A stretch of 64,000 nucleotides of DNA from Nyssa sinensis (lineage: Eukaryota > Streptophyta > Magnoliopsida > Cornales > Nyssaceae). The number at the start of each line of letters is the position of its first letter. Within the stretch, counting starts at the first letter, position 1. The stretch lies in the NCBI GenBank assembly GCA_008638375.1, contig CM018050.1, positions 30,657,723 through 30,721,722 of the forward strand, given 5' to 3'. The notes below the pieces were generated by a model. That model was not told the DNA's origin, made no database searches, and saw nothing but the letters and a program-made list of their open reading frames with translations. Below, one piece after another: positions 34,515-46,432 of this stretch. The position numbers and the translations under genes were made by a program.

Positions 34515-37017
34515 TGCCTGAATTTTCATGATATAATGGAAATGAGACTTAGTGAACAATGGAAAGAGTTCCATTTGAGTCGCAGACTTGGAAAACAAAA
34601 CTAGCAGAGCACTAGTAAAGGCTAAAAATTTAAAAATGGAACTTTTAAAATTTATAACATGTAAAGAAGTACCATGTGAAGTACCAAACAAGCCATAGCC
34701 CGTGATGGATCAAAACTTGCAGAAGCATGCGAAGACAGTTGTCCTAGTAAGATTTTGTCTTGGTGATATGAAGAATAATCTCGACAAATTCTTTTAGAAA
34801 ACCTAATAAAACAGGAGTTTTTGTAAGATTTAGCATACAATATATAGTGTCAGATAACAGAAAATTCCCAAATAACAAATGCAGGTTTGGGCAGGATTAT
34901 AGATGCATAGAAATTCAAAACAAGGGCATACAATTTTACAAGCACTAAAAACTCATCTGAAAAAACAATTGCTTAGGAACATTAGAGACGTTATGATCCC
35001 ATTAATTTCAAGTGCAATTGAAAGTGAAAAGCATTTTTCCATGAGAGTTGAGAATCCGTTATTGCCTTCTTTTCTCCTACCCTCTGATAAGTTAAGCATA
35101 TTGAAACATTTGAACTGTTCAATCTAAAACAAAATGCTTTTTTTTATTGCAAGTAAAAATTTCAATCCAAAATAAAGTGTTGCTAGTTTTTGATATCCTC
35201 TCAAAATTCCAAGTTAATACCATGGAGTCCTGAGGCTCAACACAGTATTGTTGATCTAATACAAATTTCAATCAAAATATTTTCAATTTGTCCTTTACAA
35301 TCTTGGGAAACAAAAAGCATGCATCATTGTGCAATTGCATCACCGACTCACTGTGACCTTTAACAGATTATGCAACATTTTCTCCTTTTCGTAAAAACTA
35401 AATTCATAAATTAACAATAGGAGGAAGATAAGAATTGAGTCATCCATGTTGAAATAACCTCTAGTGAGCTCCAATATCATATAGAATAGTGGTCCCTCAA
35501 ATTCCAATGTGCTCCCAAAAATTGTGGCATTGATAAGTACATATCTATAGTGGTAGCTTTATACAATGTTAGCATTTTAAACATTCCCTAAAGTCATGAT
35601 AGAGACATCCCGGAGACATTTTTCCAACTCAAGCTATGGTGCGATAATCTTCTCACTCAACCCAAATTACAAATAAAATGGTAGTCAACTTCAATGTAAC
35701 AAAGAACTGACTAATTGCAATCTATAAAGCTGGATCAAATAATTTATTTCTACTATTAGAAGTTCTATTTTGGTCAATGGCTCTCCAACAGGCTTCTTTG
35801 CAGGTTGGTGTATTACCACAATCTAAATTTCTTTTTATCATGGTTATGGAGGTTTTGAGCAAGGTGATTTGAAAGGCGGTGGATGAGTTTCATGCGTGGT
35901 TTTGAGGTTGGCAGAGTGAGTAGGTCATACATTTCCATCTCACACCAATTGCTCAATGATGATATGATTATTTTTAGTGGAGTTGAGGAAACCTAAAGGT
36001 TCGTTGCATATTATCGTGCTTTGTATCAATTCCCACCATAGTGGAATTATTCCAATTGGGGGAGGTGGAGGATGAACACAGGTTTGCACCTTTGCTGACA
36101 ATTTAGGATGTAAGGTGGAGTGGTGCAAAGCAAAATAATAAGAAAAAGAAATCAAGAGCTCCACATGGAGCATGATTTGGAAATTGTATAATTAAGTTCT
36201 AGGCTGATTTTGAGTCTTTCTTCTTCTTTTTTTTTCCTCTTTTTTTTTTTTTGTCATAAGTAGGTTGATTTTGAGTCATTATTTATATTTATTTTAAGTT
36301 AGTAAATTTACTAGACATGGACTCTAGTAGTTATGGACCATGATTCTTGTTCTAGATTAAGAAATTATTTTTTTGATAGGTCTAGATTAAGATATATTGT
36401 TAAGTTTTTTATTTGGAACTCTAGTTAGTCTTTATTTAAAGTGTATAAGTTTCCTATTTCAAGAGTCATACTCCAAACAATAGTAGGAAAACCTACTAGT
36501 CTATAAGTATATGTAATCTCTTTATTTCAATAGAGTTAAATTGTAAGAATTTGAAATTGTACGTGTGATTTGGTTTAAACCTTGGGAGGGTGAAGCATGA
36601 AAATTTTAGGTAAGATTTCTACTTTTCCTCCTCCTCCTCCTCCTCCTCAATTTCTAATCCTAGTGTTATTGTTCGCAAAGCCACAACACCCCAAAACTCT
36701 GCTGTACCAAGCCCTAATCAACCTTGATTCATTCCCCTATACATCGGCCTTTAGTTAACATTAAAAATCGAAACATGCTTGCTACCCATAGTTTGCAGCA
36801 CCACTTTTCCTGAATTTCCTGCAGCTATAAGCTATCACCTTTGGGATCAAGCCCATTTCATAATTTTTAGTTCCCAAAATCAAGGTCCTTTATTCTAGCC
36901 TTTAAGACCCTAACTTACAAGATTTCCTTAACCAAATCGTGCCCAAAATCAACAATAGGAACCTTTTTCAAGGTTTCCTAATAATATCCTACATCATGGA
37001 GTCCTTTTCTACTCTCA
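34373..37017. other. Intergenic, AT-rich, no gene recognised
   Basis: Contains a (TA)n tract at 34479-34512 and low-complexity T runs near 36220-36255. Short frames only, none with known motifs. Confidence 0.5.
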
Positions 37018-37474
37018 TTTTGGTATTTCCTCCGTGATTCTTTTAGAGTTACGTCAATTTGGGACTCAATGCTTGAGAGATTTGGTAGAAGATTGGTGAG
37101 GTGGAGGCAACAATATTTGTCAAAAGTATGTAAGCTTGTCCTATTTAAGAATGCTCTTATTGATTTGCCCACATTCTATATGTCTATCTTCACTATTCTA
37201 ACCTCAGTTAAGAGGAGGATTTAAAAGTTTTAAAGGGGTTTTCTTAGGGTTGGCATAAGGAAAGAATTTACATAGCATCTGGTGGTCTGGGATTCGATAC
37301 TCCCATGAGGAAGAGAATCCTTAGGGTAAGAAGACTGCAAAAATTCAAAAAAGCTTACTGGGAAATGGTTGTGGTGACATGCTGTGAAAACTAAGAATAT
37401 GTGGAGTAAGAAGATGGAGGGAAAAATATAAGGATGTCTTTTCAAGTTGGTCTTCAAGGGAGCTTACTTGTTTA
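37018..37474 (+). pseudogene. LINE reverse-transcriptase remnant, upstream part
   Basis: The plus-strand translation reads WDSMLERFGRRLVRWRQQYLS, cited in part, then FKNALIDLPTFYMSIFTI, RRI, and after stops GRESLGLRRLQKFKKAYWEM. These match the C-terminal RT region of plant L1-type LINEs (the WDP-ER-KL-W, LPTY-LS and GLGI-L--FN-AL-GKW blocks). Several in-frame stops and a frameshift are present. It ends at 37474 where the copia element begins and continues at 42798 beyond it. Confidence 0.8.
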
Positions 37475-37669
37475 ACTTGAATGATGATGAAAGATGTTTT
37501 TCATTCATATTTCTTTCGTTTACATGAACCACCTCTTATATAGGATTTATACACTATAATTCCTAAAATAGTTCTAGGAAAGAATCCTTACAGTTCTAGG
37601 AAAGAATCCTTCCAACACTATATTCCTAAAATAGGAAAAATTTACAGCTAATATCCTGGTAATGCAACA
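37475..37669 (-). repeat. 3' LTR of the copia element
   Basis: 195 bp ending GTAATGCAACA on the plus strand, with GTTTA outside and a purine tract (minus-strand TTGAGGGGGAG) directly inside. Confidence 0.92.
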
Positions 37670-37689
37670 CTCCCCCTCAAGTTGGTGCA

Positions 37690-38498
37690 TAGATGTCACA
37701 TATGCCCAACTTGCTTAAGAACTTTGAGAATACTCAGTTTGATACTGCTTTGGTGAGAATGTCAGCCAACTGGTCTTCTGATCAAATCACTAGCAGTTCC
37801 AAAATCTTTTCCTCCAATTTTTCTTTGATGAAAAATCTGTCAACCTCAATATATTTTGTTCGATCATGATGAACAGGATTATAAGCCATGTCACTTGCTG
37901 ACTTATTGTCACAATATAATTGAATTGGTTTCTTTGGTGAATATCCCAAATCCTATAGGAGAAACTTTAGCCATAATCCTTCACAAATTCCAAGTGCCAC
38001 TCCCCTAAGTTCAACTTCTCCACTTGAGCGAGTAAATAACATTCTGCTTCTTGCTCCTCTATGTGACAAGATTGCCACCTACAAATGTGAAGTACGCTGA
38101 AGTGGATCACAAATCGTTCTTGTCTCCAGCCCAGTCAGCATCAGTGTATACATTTATGGTTTGTTCTACTGTATTTTTAGAGAATAAAATTCTTTTTCCT
38201 AAAGCAGACTTCAGTTACCTCAAAATGCGCATAACTGCATTCATGTGTTGTTCGCTAGGATTATGCATTAACTGACTAACAATGCTTAATGCATATGCAA
38301 GATCTGGTCTTGTATAAGCTAAATACATCAACTTTCCAACAAGTCTCTGGTATCCTCCCTTGTCAACTAGAACCTTGATCACTCTTAATATATAATTTTA
38401 AGCCTTCTTCAGTAGGTGTATCAGCTGGTTGACATGCTGACATTCCTGTTTATTGTAAAAGGTCTAATACATATTTTCTTTGGGATAAGTAAATGCCT
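37690..38498 (-). pseudogene. Copia RNase H region, many breaks
   Basis: On the minus strand after RT, GIEVSQSSKGIYLSQRKYV marks the RT-RNase H junction. Scattered pieces follow: ACQPADTPTEEGLKL, then NKSASDMAYNPV-like and SPKKPIQLYCDNKSAS-like blocks corresponding to 37850-37930. Several stops and frameshifts prevent an intact product. Confidence 0.6.
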
Positions 38499-39552
38499 TT
38501 ACTTGATTGTGACACTTCTATCCCAAGAAATATATTTCAAAGTACCTAGATCTTTCATTTCAAATTCCTTGGCCAAGTATTCTTGTAAAGCATTTCTTTC
38601 CTCTAGATCATTTCCTATGACCACCATGTCATCTATATATACGATAAGGATAGTGATCTTTCCTTGTTGCGTCTTTAGAAAAAAAGTGTGGTCTAAGTTG
38701 CTCTGTTGATATCCAAAGTTTTTCATGGCCTTTGTAAATCGTCCAAACCAAACTTTCGGAAATTGTTTCAACCCATACAGTGATTTCTTCAATCTGCAAA
38801 CCCTCCGATTATGTCTTTCTGTTATCATGCATCCTCGTGGCAGATCCATATAGACTTCTTCAAACAATTCTCCATGCAGAAATACATTTTTCACATCAAA
38901 TTGTTGTAGTGGCCAATCTAGATTTGCTGCCAGAGACAATAGGACTCGCACTATGTTGATCTTGGCTATAGGTGCAAATATCTCTGTATAGTCGATCCTA
39001 TAGGTTTGAGTGTACCCTTTTGCCACCAATCTAGCTTTAAAGCATTCAATAGTGCCATCAACTTTGTATTTGACAGTGTAAATCCACCAGCATCCAACTG
39101 GTTTCTTCCCTTGGTGGAAGATCAACAAGATCCCATGTTTCATTTTTTTGTAGAGATTTCATTTCCTCGTTCATAGTTGTTTTCCATCTAGGATTAGCTA
39201 AGGCTTTCTGCACACTGTTAGGAATAGATACAACAGATAATTGATTCACGAATAAAATATTTGATTCTGACAAACGATGGTTAGACACATAATGGCTCAT
39301 AGGATATTTGACTTTACTAGATAGTTCAGGTTCATATGTGGGTTTAAGAATACCTCTGGTGTGACGTTGGGGTAACTGTCTCTTGTGTGTCTCAAGAACA
39401 TCGTCAATAAGTGATTGGGGTGGTATCTGGGATAGAGGTGGGACCATATTTTCAAGACTTTCAGTTTCAGGCTGAGTTGGAGATAGACCCACTTCTTCAA
39501 TTATTGGGTGTTTATCCCCACTTTGATCTAATATCATACCACTTAAATTCAA
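38499..39552 (-). pseudogene. Copia reverse transcriptase
   Basis: Frame 38499-39143 has KARLVAKGYTQTYRIDYTEI, cited in part, FDVKNVFLHGELFEEVYMDL, RLKKSLYGLKQ and the catalytic VYIDDMVVIGND with both Asp present. The upstream frame 39058-39552 holds the N-terminal part (KTTMNEEMKSLQKNETWDLV). The two overlap by about 85 bp, so a frameshift lies near 39100. The RT end near 38515 also shifts frame (LGTLKY then SWDRSV). The catalytic box is intact but the polyprotein is broken. Confidence 0.88.
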
Positions 39553-39606
39553 TTCAACAACATCCTGGTCATTATTTTCACCATAGTTGGGAGTTTGAAT
39601 TTCCTT

Positions 39607-40314
39607 CTAGTACCCCTCCTGAAATTCGAGCTCGAGAAAGTACATGGTGTCTTTATGAAAAATGACATTTATTGTAACAAATAATTGATGTGTTGGAAGG
39701 TGGTAACACCGGTAGCCCTTTTGATACGTGGCATACCCAACAAAAATACATCGCAATACGTGAGGAGTTAATTTTGTGCATTGATGCTTGTGGAGATGAA
39801 CAAATGCCACACATCCAAAGACATGAGGGGTTAAATTGGGAACATGTGGGGCAGTCACTACTTCAGTGAAGGCTTGAAACGGTGTTTTGAAATTGAGGGT
39901 GCTTGAGGGCACTCGATTGACTAAATAAGCAACAGAAGTGAGTGTTTCTCCCCAATAAGATAATGGCATATGAGTGTTAATTAGCAAAGCTTGGACGACC
40001 TCCAAAAAGTGTCGATTTTTTCGCTCGGCCACCCCGCTTTGTTGGGGTGTGTTGGAACAAGTAGTATGATAAATCATCCCTTGGTCTTCCAAATATTGTT
40101 GAAGTTCAGTACTTTGATATTCTCCACCATTATCACTATGAAGAACTTGAATCTTGGTTTGGTACTGAGTCTGAATCATTTTATGAAACTTTTAGAATAG
40201 TGAATTCACTTCACTTTTGGATTTCATCATGCACACCCCTATCATCCAAGTACAATCATCAATAAACGTTACAAACCATCGTGATCCACCCAAAGTAGTA
40301 ACCTTAAACGGACC
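39607..40314 (-). pseudogene. Copia integrase
   Basis: The first part reads WFVTFIDDCTW with the first catalytic Asp, stop at about 40195, then KIQVLHSDNGGEYQS with the second Asp and QQSGVAERKNRHFLEV with the Glu. The DDE triad is kept at normal spacing. The C-terminal part HVFGCVAFVHLHKHQC and RCIFVGYATYQKGYRCY is typical of copia integrase. The single stop lies between the first and second catalytic Asp. Confidence 0.88.
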
Positions 40315-40974
40315 CTAGACATCAGAATGAATAAGCATAAAAGGAAGCAGACTTTTATTCAATTGTAACGGAAATGAAGTATGATGACTTTTCGCAAGTT
40401 CACAAACATCACACTGGAAACTAGACACATCAACTTGTAGAAATAACCTGGCAAATAATTTTTTTAGATAACCAAATGAAGCATGCCCCAAACGGCGATG
40501 CCATAGCCAGATTTTTACTTCTTGTTTGTTCCTCTCAACGCCTCCTACTTGTAAAGCTTGTCGGAGGCTTTTAATGCTATGTGATTCCAAGTCCAAGTAA
40601 TATAGCTTCCCACACCTAATACCACAACCAATCGTCTTGTTGGTTTGGATGTCCTTAAACACACAAAAATCAGGCCAAAAAATTACAACACAAAATAAGG
40701 TAGTCGTTATTTGAGAAACAAACAACAGATTATAATCTAAAGATGGAACAACTAAAACAGAATCTAAATTTAAGGTATCAGTTAGGGTCAAAGATCCTTC
40801 CCCAATGATTAGGGTTGAAACACCATTTGCAGTAGAGACAATGGTTGGAGGAATGGCTTGTTTAGAATCAAATGTCATGTGATCTGTGGCGCCAGAATCA
40901 ATTATCCATGTACTAGGTGAAATAGGTGTAAAAATATTTAAAACCTCACCACCATTGTTTGAAGAAATCACCAA
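40315..40974 (-). pseudogene. Copia protease and integrase zinc-finger region
   Basis: WIIDSGATDHMT carries the aspartic protease active site DSG. LILGEGSLTLTDTLNL-type sequence follows, then WHRRLGHASFGYLKKLF and CDVCELAKSHHTSFP, the HHCC zinc-binding start of integrase. It is open for 219 codons and flows into the integrase region, where the next break occurs. Confidence 0.88.
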
Positions 40975-41059
40975 GGCTGAGGCTTGTTTAGTTACTGCAT
41001 CTTTAGTTTTTGTTGCAACAATTACCGCAGTGGAATGACCTTTTTGAGTTTTTTTTAAG

Positions 41060-42166
41060 CGATTATGATCCCACCAGTTTGGCTAACCCACTAGCTCGAA
41101 ACATTTGTTCTTCGTATGACCAGTTTTCTAGTAGTGGATGCATTTAAGGACTGACTTATCCATGTTATTTTCAACCTTCGGATGGTTGGACCGATTCCTT
41201 GTGACTAACGCGGAAGCTTTAAGATTTGTAGAGTTTAGGGTGGTTCAACGCACTGCCTCTTGTCGAGCAATAGAGTAACATTCTTCTATATTAGGAATTG
41301 AATCTCTTCGCAGAATTTCTCCACGAAGTTGTTCGAAATCGCCATCTAATCTTGCAAGAAAAATATGTACCCTGAGCCGGTCAATGGACTTTTTATATGC
41401 TTGAACATCATCAGGGTGCTTCATGATGAATTTATCACGATGGTCAAGTTCTTGGAATATTTCGGTCAACTCTCCATAATAGACAAAGAGTGGTCTCCCA
41501 TTTTGTTTTATAGTAAAGTCTCTTTGATTCAAGGAAAAGACTTGCAATTCATCACTATCATCAGAGAATGCTTTTGCTAGGGCACTCCAAATGTCACGAG
41601 CAGTAGATAAACGTAAATAACGCTTCATAATGTCTGGAGACATTGACAGTAATAACCATCTCTTGACTTTTTGATTCTCAGCTTACCATTTCTCATAACC
41701 ATCATCTGATTCTATAGGGGGCTCTTTCTTCCCATGGATGTAGAATAATTTCTCTCGTTCAGCAATGTGTATCTCCATAATTTGAGACCACACATCATAG
41801 TTTAATTCTGTAAGAATGATCCCTGCATTGAACACACTTTCTGACTGAACAATTACAGGAACATATCGATTTTATTCCCAAAGATGGACTCATTTTTTTT
41901 TAAAACAAGAATATCAGCCCAAAATGAAATAGAAAAGCAGCGTGCTAGGGTTTTTCCGCTTTCAAAAATAAGAACAAAGGCACAGGATGGTTGAATGACG
42001 TCAACCTGTGGATGTTGGCGGAGACAACCAATGGGGTGATTGGTCGGATTAGAAACTGCAATAGAGCTTTGGTGTGACAAAGATTGATGAAACAAAATCT
42101 GTCGTTGCACACTATGTAAAGGTAATGACGTCGTCGGTCTATGGAGACTGTGAGGCTCTTGGTCAC
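41060..42166 (-). pseudogene. Copia gag
   Basis: Frame 41245-41643 (MSPDIMKRYLRLSTARDIWSAL, cited in part; ELTEIFQELDHRD; IFLARLDGDFEQLRGEIL) is the gag core of plant copia elements. A CCHC-like zinc knuckle region follows at about 41100-41140 but is degenerate. The N-terminal part upstream of 41643 has stops and frameshifts. Confidence 0.8.
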
Positions 42167-42602
42167 GATGATAGAAGAGATGAACCAGCGACGATGGAGT
42201 TGGTTGAGATCACTTCGGTGTGATGATAGTCTTGCAATGGTGGTGATCTAGATTCTTGATATATATATATATATATATATATATTTAAACCAAAATCTGA
42301 ACAATGGATAATGTTGATGAATGACCTTGGATGGTTGGCTGGCTTAGTGTTAGACAACTGGAAGTCACTTTGACTTGTTTGATTTGAACACTGTCCCAGT
42401 GCAACAAGGTTCTTTGTAACGAGGATGGTTGTTCGAGAGCGACAATGGTCGATGACGGTGTGGCTGCGGCTGAGACGGTGGAGCAGATGTGGGACTTGGT
42501 GTGGGGCTGCTGTGAGGGTTTGGCCAACGCGATGGTGAAGTCTACTGATCACGATGGCGAGTTAATGATGAAGGTCATTGATCAAGATGGCTCTTGATAC
42601 CA
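42167..42602 (-). other. Copia 5' untranslated region with TA tract and primer site
   Basis: Between the 5' LTR and gag. The primer-binding site reads TGGTATCA followed by AGAGCC on the minus strand (about 42589-42602), one extra A compared with TGGTATCAGAGCC. A (TA)n tract lies at 42258-42284. Long minus-strand frames here are Ser/His-rich and not recognised. Confidence 0.75.
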
Positions 42603-42797
42603 ACTTGAATGATGATGAAAGATATTTTTCATCCATATTTCTTTCAGTTTACATGAACCACTCTTATATAAGATTTACACACTATAATTCCTAAAATAGG
42701 AAAAGGAACGAATCCTTACAGTTCTAGGAAAGAATCCTTACAACACTACATTCCTAAAATAGGAAAGATTTACAGCTAATATCCTAGTAATGCAACA
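42603..42797 (-). repeat. 5' LTR of the copia element
   Basis: 195 bp matching 37475-37669, with several substitutions and small indels. GTTTA follows at 42798. Confidence 0.92.
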
Positions 42798-43400
42798 GTT
42801 TATAAGGGGTTGGGCTTTGGAAAGAGGTTGGGTTTTAGAAAAGAATCAAGAAATGCTGGATGGAAGTTCTCTAATTTGGTGGTTTTTGTGGTGAGATGAC
42901 ACTTGGTGTGGGATGTCCTTTTAAGGTCACTTTCTTGAATCTTTTTCATATCGCTATAGACATAGGAACTCTTGGTTTGGACTATGTTAGGTTGTCCAAG
43001 AAAGGAACTACTTAGAAGCCCCTATTTTTTAGGGCTTTTCATGATTGGAGTTGGGGATTTTATGGACAAATGTTTTGAGGCATTGTATGGATCTTTGGTA
43101 TGAAATGAGAGGTATGACATATTGAGATACAACCCTGAGAAGAAGGGTGAATTTTAGGGTGCACTCATGTTATTGGGTCTTAAGTGGAAGAGGTGGCATT
43201 GGATTTTCTAAGAGGATATTTAGAGGTTAAAATGCTCTCCAAAGTTTTCTTTTTTGTGTGGACTATAGCTTTGGAAGCAATTTTGACTTTGCATATTCTA
43301 GGGCAATTGGGGGAATGATTCCGAACTAGTGACGTGTGCACAAGACCACTGAAGAAGACACAAACCATCATCTCTATTATTCAATAGCTAAGGATCTGTG
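42798..43400 (+). pseudogene. LINE remnant, downstream part (RT C-terminus and zf-RVT)
   Basis: It resumes the LINE after the copia insertion: pieces such as PFKVTFLNLFHIAIDIG, then RGYLEVKMLSKVFFFVWTIAL, cited in part, matching the zinc-binding RVT-associated region (the P-K--FF-W-A block) of plant LINEs, and ILTLHILGQLG. Stops and frameshifts throughout. No poly-A tail was identified. Confidence 0.75.
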
Positions 43401-43679
43401 GAGTGTCTTAGTTTGCCAAACATGAGGTAGTAAGGAAAGATAAGATAGCATGTTGTTAAATGGGCATAGATATAGCAAAACAGAAAAACAAATCAATCGC
43501 AAAAGGTTGGGACAAAACTATATTGAGTTGAGTTTATTATAATGTATTTCCTTCAAGAGGCAACACACGTAATAATTAAAGTGCTGGTTGTAAAAACCTG
43601 TTGAGTCTAACCTCCTCCATGGACTTGTACAGCTTGTGAATTGATTTTTATCAATTTAATATATTTCAATCTATCCTAA
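43401..43679. other. Spacer, nothing recognised
   Basis: AT-rich flank between the LINE remnant and the GA-rich inverted-repeat element. Confidence 0.5.
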
Positions 43680-44170
43680 CAATTCGTTTGGATAAGTATG
43701 AAGGAAAGGAAAGGAGGGGAGAGTATTAATTATGAGGAAAAGGAAAGGAGAGGAGAGGAGAGAGTAATCCCTCATTTATGTTTGAATAACTAATGAAAGG
43801 AAAGGAAAGGAAAGGAAAGACTAATATAATCTTTTCATCTTGTTTGGGAATGATAAAGGAGAGAAAGGAAAGGGAATGATTTTGTATTATTTTATTATTA
43901 TACCTTTTGTATGCCTTAGAATAGAGGTGTCATTTTTATTTTGACTTTTATAATTTTAAGGATAATATTAGTATTATTAAAAATTTATTAAATCCTTGTT
44001 TCATTTCCTTCCATTTCCTCCCACTTTTGGAGGGATAACAAAATTGCTTAAATAAGGTTTAAGCTCTCTTTCCCTTTCCTTCCTAATTTTTAAAACAAAC
44101 ATGATATAAGTTCTCATTCCTTCTCCTTCCCTTTCCCTTTCTTTTCAATTCCTTCCATCCAAACATAGTG
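43680..44170. mobile_element. GA/CT-rich inverted-repeat element (MITE-like)
   Basis: The left arm GTTTGGATAAGTATGAAGG runs into GGAAAGGAAAGG repeats. The right arm, in reverse, is GTTTGGATGGAAGGAATTG followed by GAAAGGGAAAGGG. The arms are about 150 bp and flank an AT-rich centre, so the transcript could fold into a long hairpin. No transposase. The GTTTGGAT ends with purine-rich arms occur in dispersed plant MITEs. Confidence 0.6.
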
Positions 44171-44258
44171 TAAGTATCTTTTTGGTCAAGCTCTCTACCC
44201 TAAGAGTCTTTACTTTCCATTACCAATTTACCATCAACAAAAAAGAATGCCAAAACCC

Positions 44259-44516
44259 AAAACCCATCACTAATCCTTCTACATACCCTAATATTCACAT
44301 TAAAGAGCATCCAATCTCTCAAGTTTTAAAAAACATCTTTAAAAAAAATCAAGAATAATAGATACTTAGAGCATTGACATCCTCATGAGAAATAAATAAG
44401 AATGATAAAACCCATCACTAATCCTAGGAATACCGTAATATCCACCTTAAAGAGCAGTCAACTTATCAATTGTTACAATACATTTAAAAAGAAAATCAAG
44501 ACCAAGAGATACTAAC
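44259..44516. repeat. Tandem duplication, 148-bp period
   Basis: AAAACCCATCACTAATCC begins at 44259 and 44407; both copies continue with TACCCTAATATTCACATTAAAGAGCA-like sequence (only partly identical) to AATCAAGA--A-AGATACT. Confidence 0.8.
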
Positions 44517-45660
44517 CCTGCCTGAAGTCAACAATTTAAAATTAGCAACATAAATATGCATCCACAAAAACACACCAACACTATATATTTCGATTCAAGA
44601 AGAATCAAAGATATTAATCAATAAAGCCAAGCCTTGAAGTGTGTATATAGCCAAGGAGGCAACAATGATTTCATTTACATAAATAAATCCAACAGTTACC
44701 TCCGAAATGTAATTGACACCAACGCCATAACTAGTGTAAACATCCCAAGTACAGACATATATGAACGTATACAAACATATAGATATATATATATATCTAT
44801 ATATATATATATATAGATATTGAGGGTTCATGAGGAAACATAGAGTTACCTTGAGATGTCGTGGAGGGAAGTATCGGTTGGTTCCTCCGTTTGTTGAAGA
44901 GCATGGAGGTTTGAAAAGAAAAGATAATGCTTCGCTTATGTTTGTATGACTCGATAGTTGACAGTGGTCACTCACGCGAACGTGCATAAGACATCTGTTT
45001 GACACGTTAGTAGCTTTTATACAACGCTGGCGAGGAATCATTGGTTCATATGTTGAAAGTGATTTACCAAACGTACACCAAATGACGTGGACATCCTACC
45101 TTAAATTTATTTTTATATAAATAATAACAAAATTTAAAAAAAATTAAGAAAAAATTTAATCAAAATTAAAAATTAAAAAAATAAATAAATAAATGAATAT
45201 TATTATTTTGAAGAAAAAAAATTGACTGAATAAATGTATCTGTATATTATTAAATAAAGTATAAGATGTTAATGTAATTTCAAAAACTAAAAAAAAAAAT
45301 AATGTAATTGTCAGAAACTTCAAGAAATCGTTAGTGTAATTTATTCCAAAAAAAAATAAGTAAGTTTTTAAGAAATTGTAAAAGCAACTCAACTAACAAT
45401 TGGCCAGCTATTTTAATTAAAGACTCTATATTTATTTTAATTATAGTCATTTTTAAGGGTTAATTTCAATAATACCATCTATTTTGCCTAACTACTTTTT
45501 TTATCATAAGTTTTTAATTCAAAAATACTCAAAGCCCCAATAGTTTCTTTTTAATAATTATTTTTAAACAATTGTTTTTAAATAGATCCATGCTCTATAT
45601 AAATAAGATCATTTCCTCTCCTATGTCCACTTATCTTGACTTAATTTTCTCTCTAACTTT
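44517..45660. other. Intergenic, AT-rich, with a TIR relic
   Basis: (TA)n lies at about 44780-44819. A decayed copy of the Mutator-like end motif (AATTGTCAGAAACTTCAAG, then GTTAGTGTAATTTATTCC) lies at 45300-45350, with no partner found. A 148-codon minus-strand frame at 44595-45041 runs through the TA tract and has no known motif. Confidence 0.45.
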
Positions 45661-46432
45661 ATTCTTAATGGCTTATAATCTTGTTCAAAACTTGCTTCTC
45701 GATGACTCTGATTCTGATGAAGACTTATATTTATTACTAATAGTGGCCTTAGAGGAAGACAAACATTACATCGTGGTTCCATTGAAGGTTGTGCTTAAAT
45801 TTGTCCCAATAGAGTCCAAGGTCATGAAAGACATTATTACGACTATTTTGTTGAAATGCCTACATATCCTCCCAATCTATTCTGGATAAGGTTTTGAATG
45901 AAACATAATCTTTTTCTTCACATTCAATCTGCTTATAAAAGCACACGATCCATGTTTTGTTCATAAGAGGAACATTGTTAGAACCATGGGTTTTTTCTTC
46001 CCATTTGAAGACAATAGTTGCATTTAGGATACTCACTTCTGGCATATCGGCAAATTTTGTGGATGAATATGTCAAAATCGATGAAATCACCACAATAGAG
46101 TGTCTAAAAGGTTTGTCAAGGTAGGGGTTGACATTTTTTCTAACGAGTATTTCAAGTCACCAAACAACAATGACATTGCTAGAAATTTGAAAACAACGCG
46201 GATTTCCAAGGATGTTGAAGAGCATTGATTGTATGCATTGGAAATGGAAGAATTGTCCAGTTGCGTGAAAAGGTATGTGCTGTTGTCACTTTCATAAATA
46301 GAAAATTATTCTTGAAGTGGTGGCTTTATATGATCTTTGGATATGTCATGCCTTATTTGGGTTAACAGGATCTCACAATAACAACAATGTATTAGAAAGG
46401 TCTTATTTATTTCGTAACCCTGCTAAAGGACG
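45661..46432 (+). pseudogene. PIF/Harbinger-type transposase (HARBI1-like nuclease) remnant
   Basis: The plus-strand translation starts near MAYNLVQNLLLDDSDSDED, the usual acidic N-terminus, and continues with VPIESKVMKDIITTILLKC. After a frameshift come FVKVGVDIFSNEYFKSPNNND, cited in part, then RGFPRMLKSIDCMHWKWKNC with the first catalytic Asp (SIDCMHW), VALYDLWICHALFGLTGSHNN with the next Asp, and LERSYLF. In this family a DDE nuclease and a MYB-like partner move PIF/Harbinger DNA transposons. Several stops (VA, stop, KGM; CIWDTHF frame) and frameshifts kill it. It stops abruptly at PAKGR at 46432, where an LTR-like sequence begins, with the remaining third missing. Confidence 0.8.

Larger units (their letters stand above)
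37475..42797 (-). mobile_element. Ty1/copia retrotransposon, complete but decayed
   Basis: Two 195-bp LTRs (37475-37669 and 42603-42797) bound 5.3 kb on the minus strand, flanked by GTTTA at 37470-37474 and 42798-42802. A Met-initiator-type primer site (TGGTATCA then AGAGCC) abuts the 5' LTR and a purine tract TTGAGGGGGAG precedes the 3' LTR. The gene order gag, protease, integrase, RT, RNase H is that of copia. The element sits inside a LINE remnant that reads on either side. LTR outer ends in the coding sense are TG...AGT rather than TG...CA; the target duplication decides this. Confidence 0.93.

Noticed and set aside
37280..37310. tRNA T-arm-like GGGATTCGATACTCCC
   Set aside because: It is part of the LINE coding remnant (VVWDSILPW) and no cloverleaf could be drawn.
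44595..45041. Minus-strand 148-codon frame
   Set aside because: Half of it is Tyr/Ile/Ser encoded by the TA tract; no conserved domain seen.
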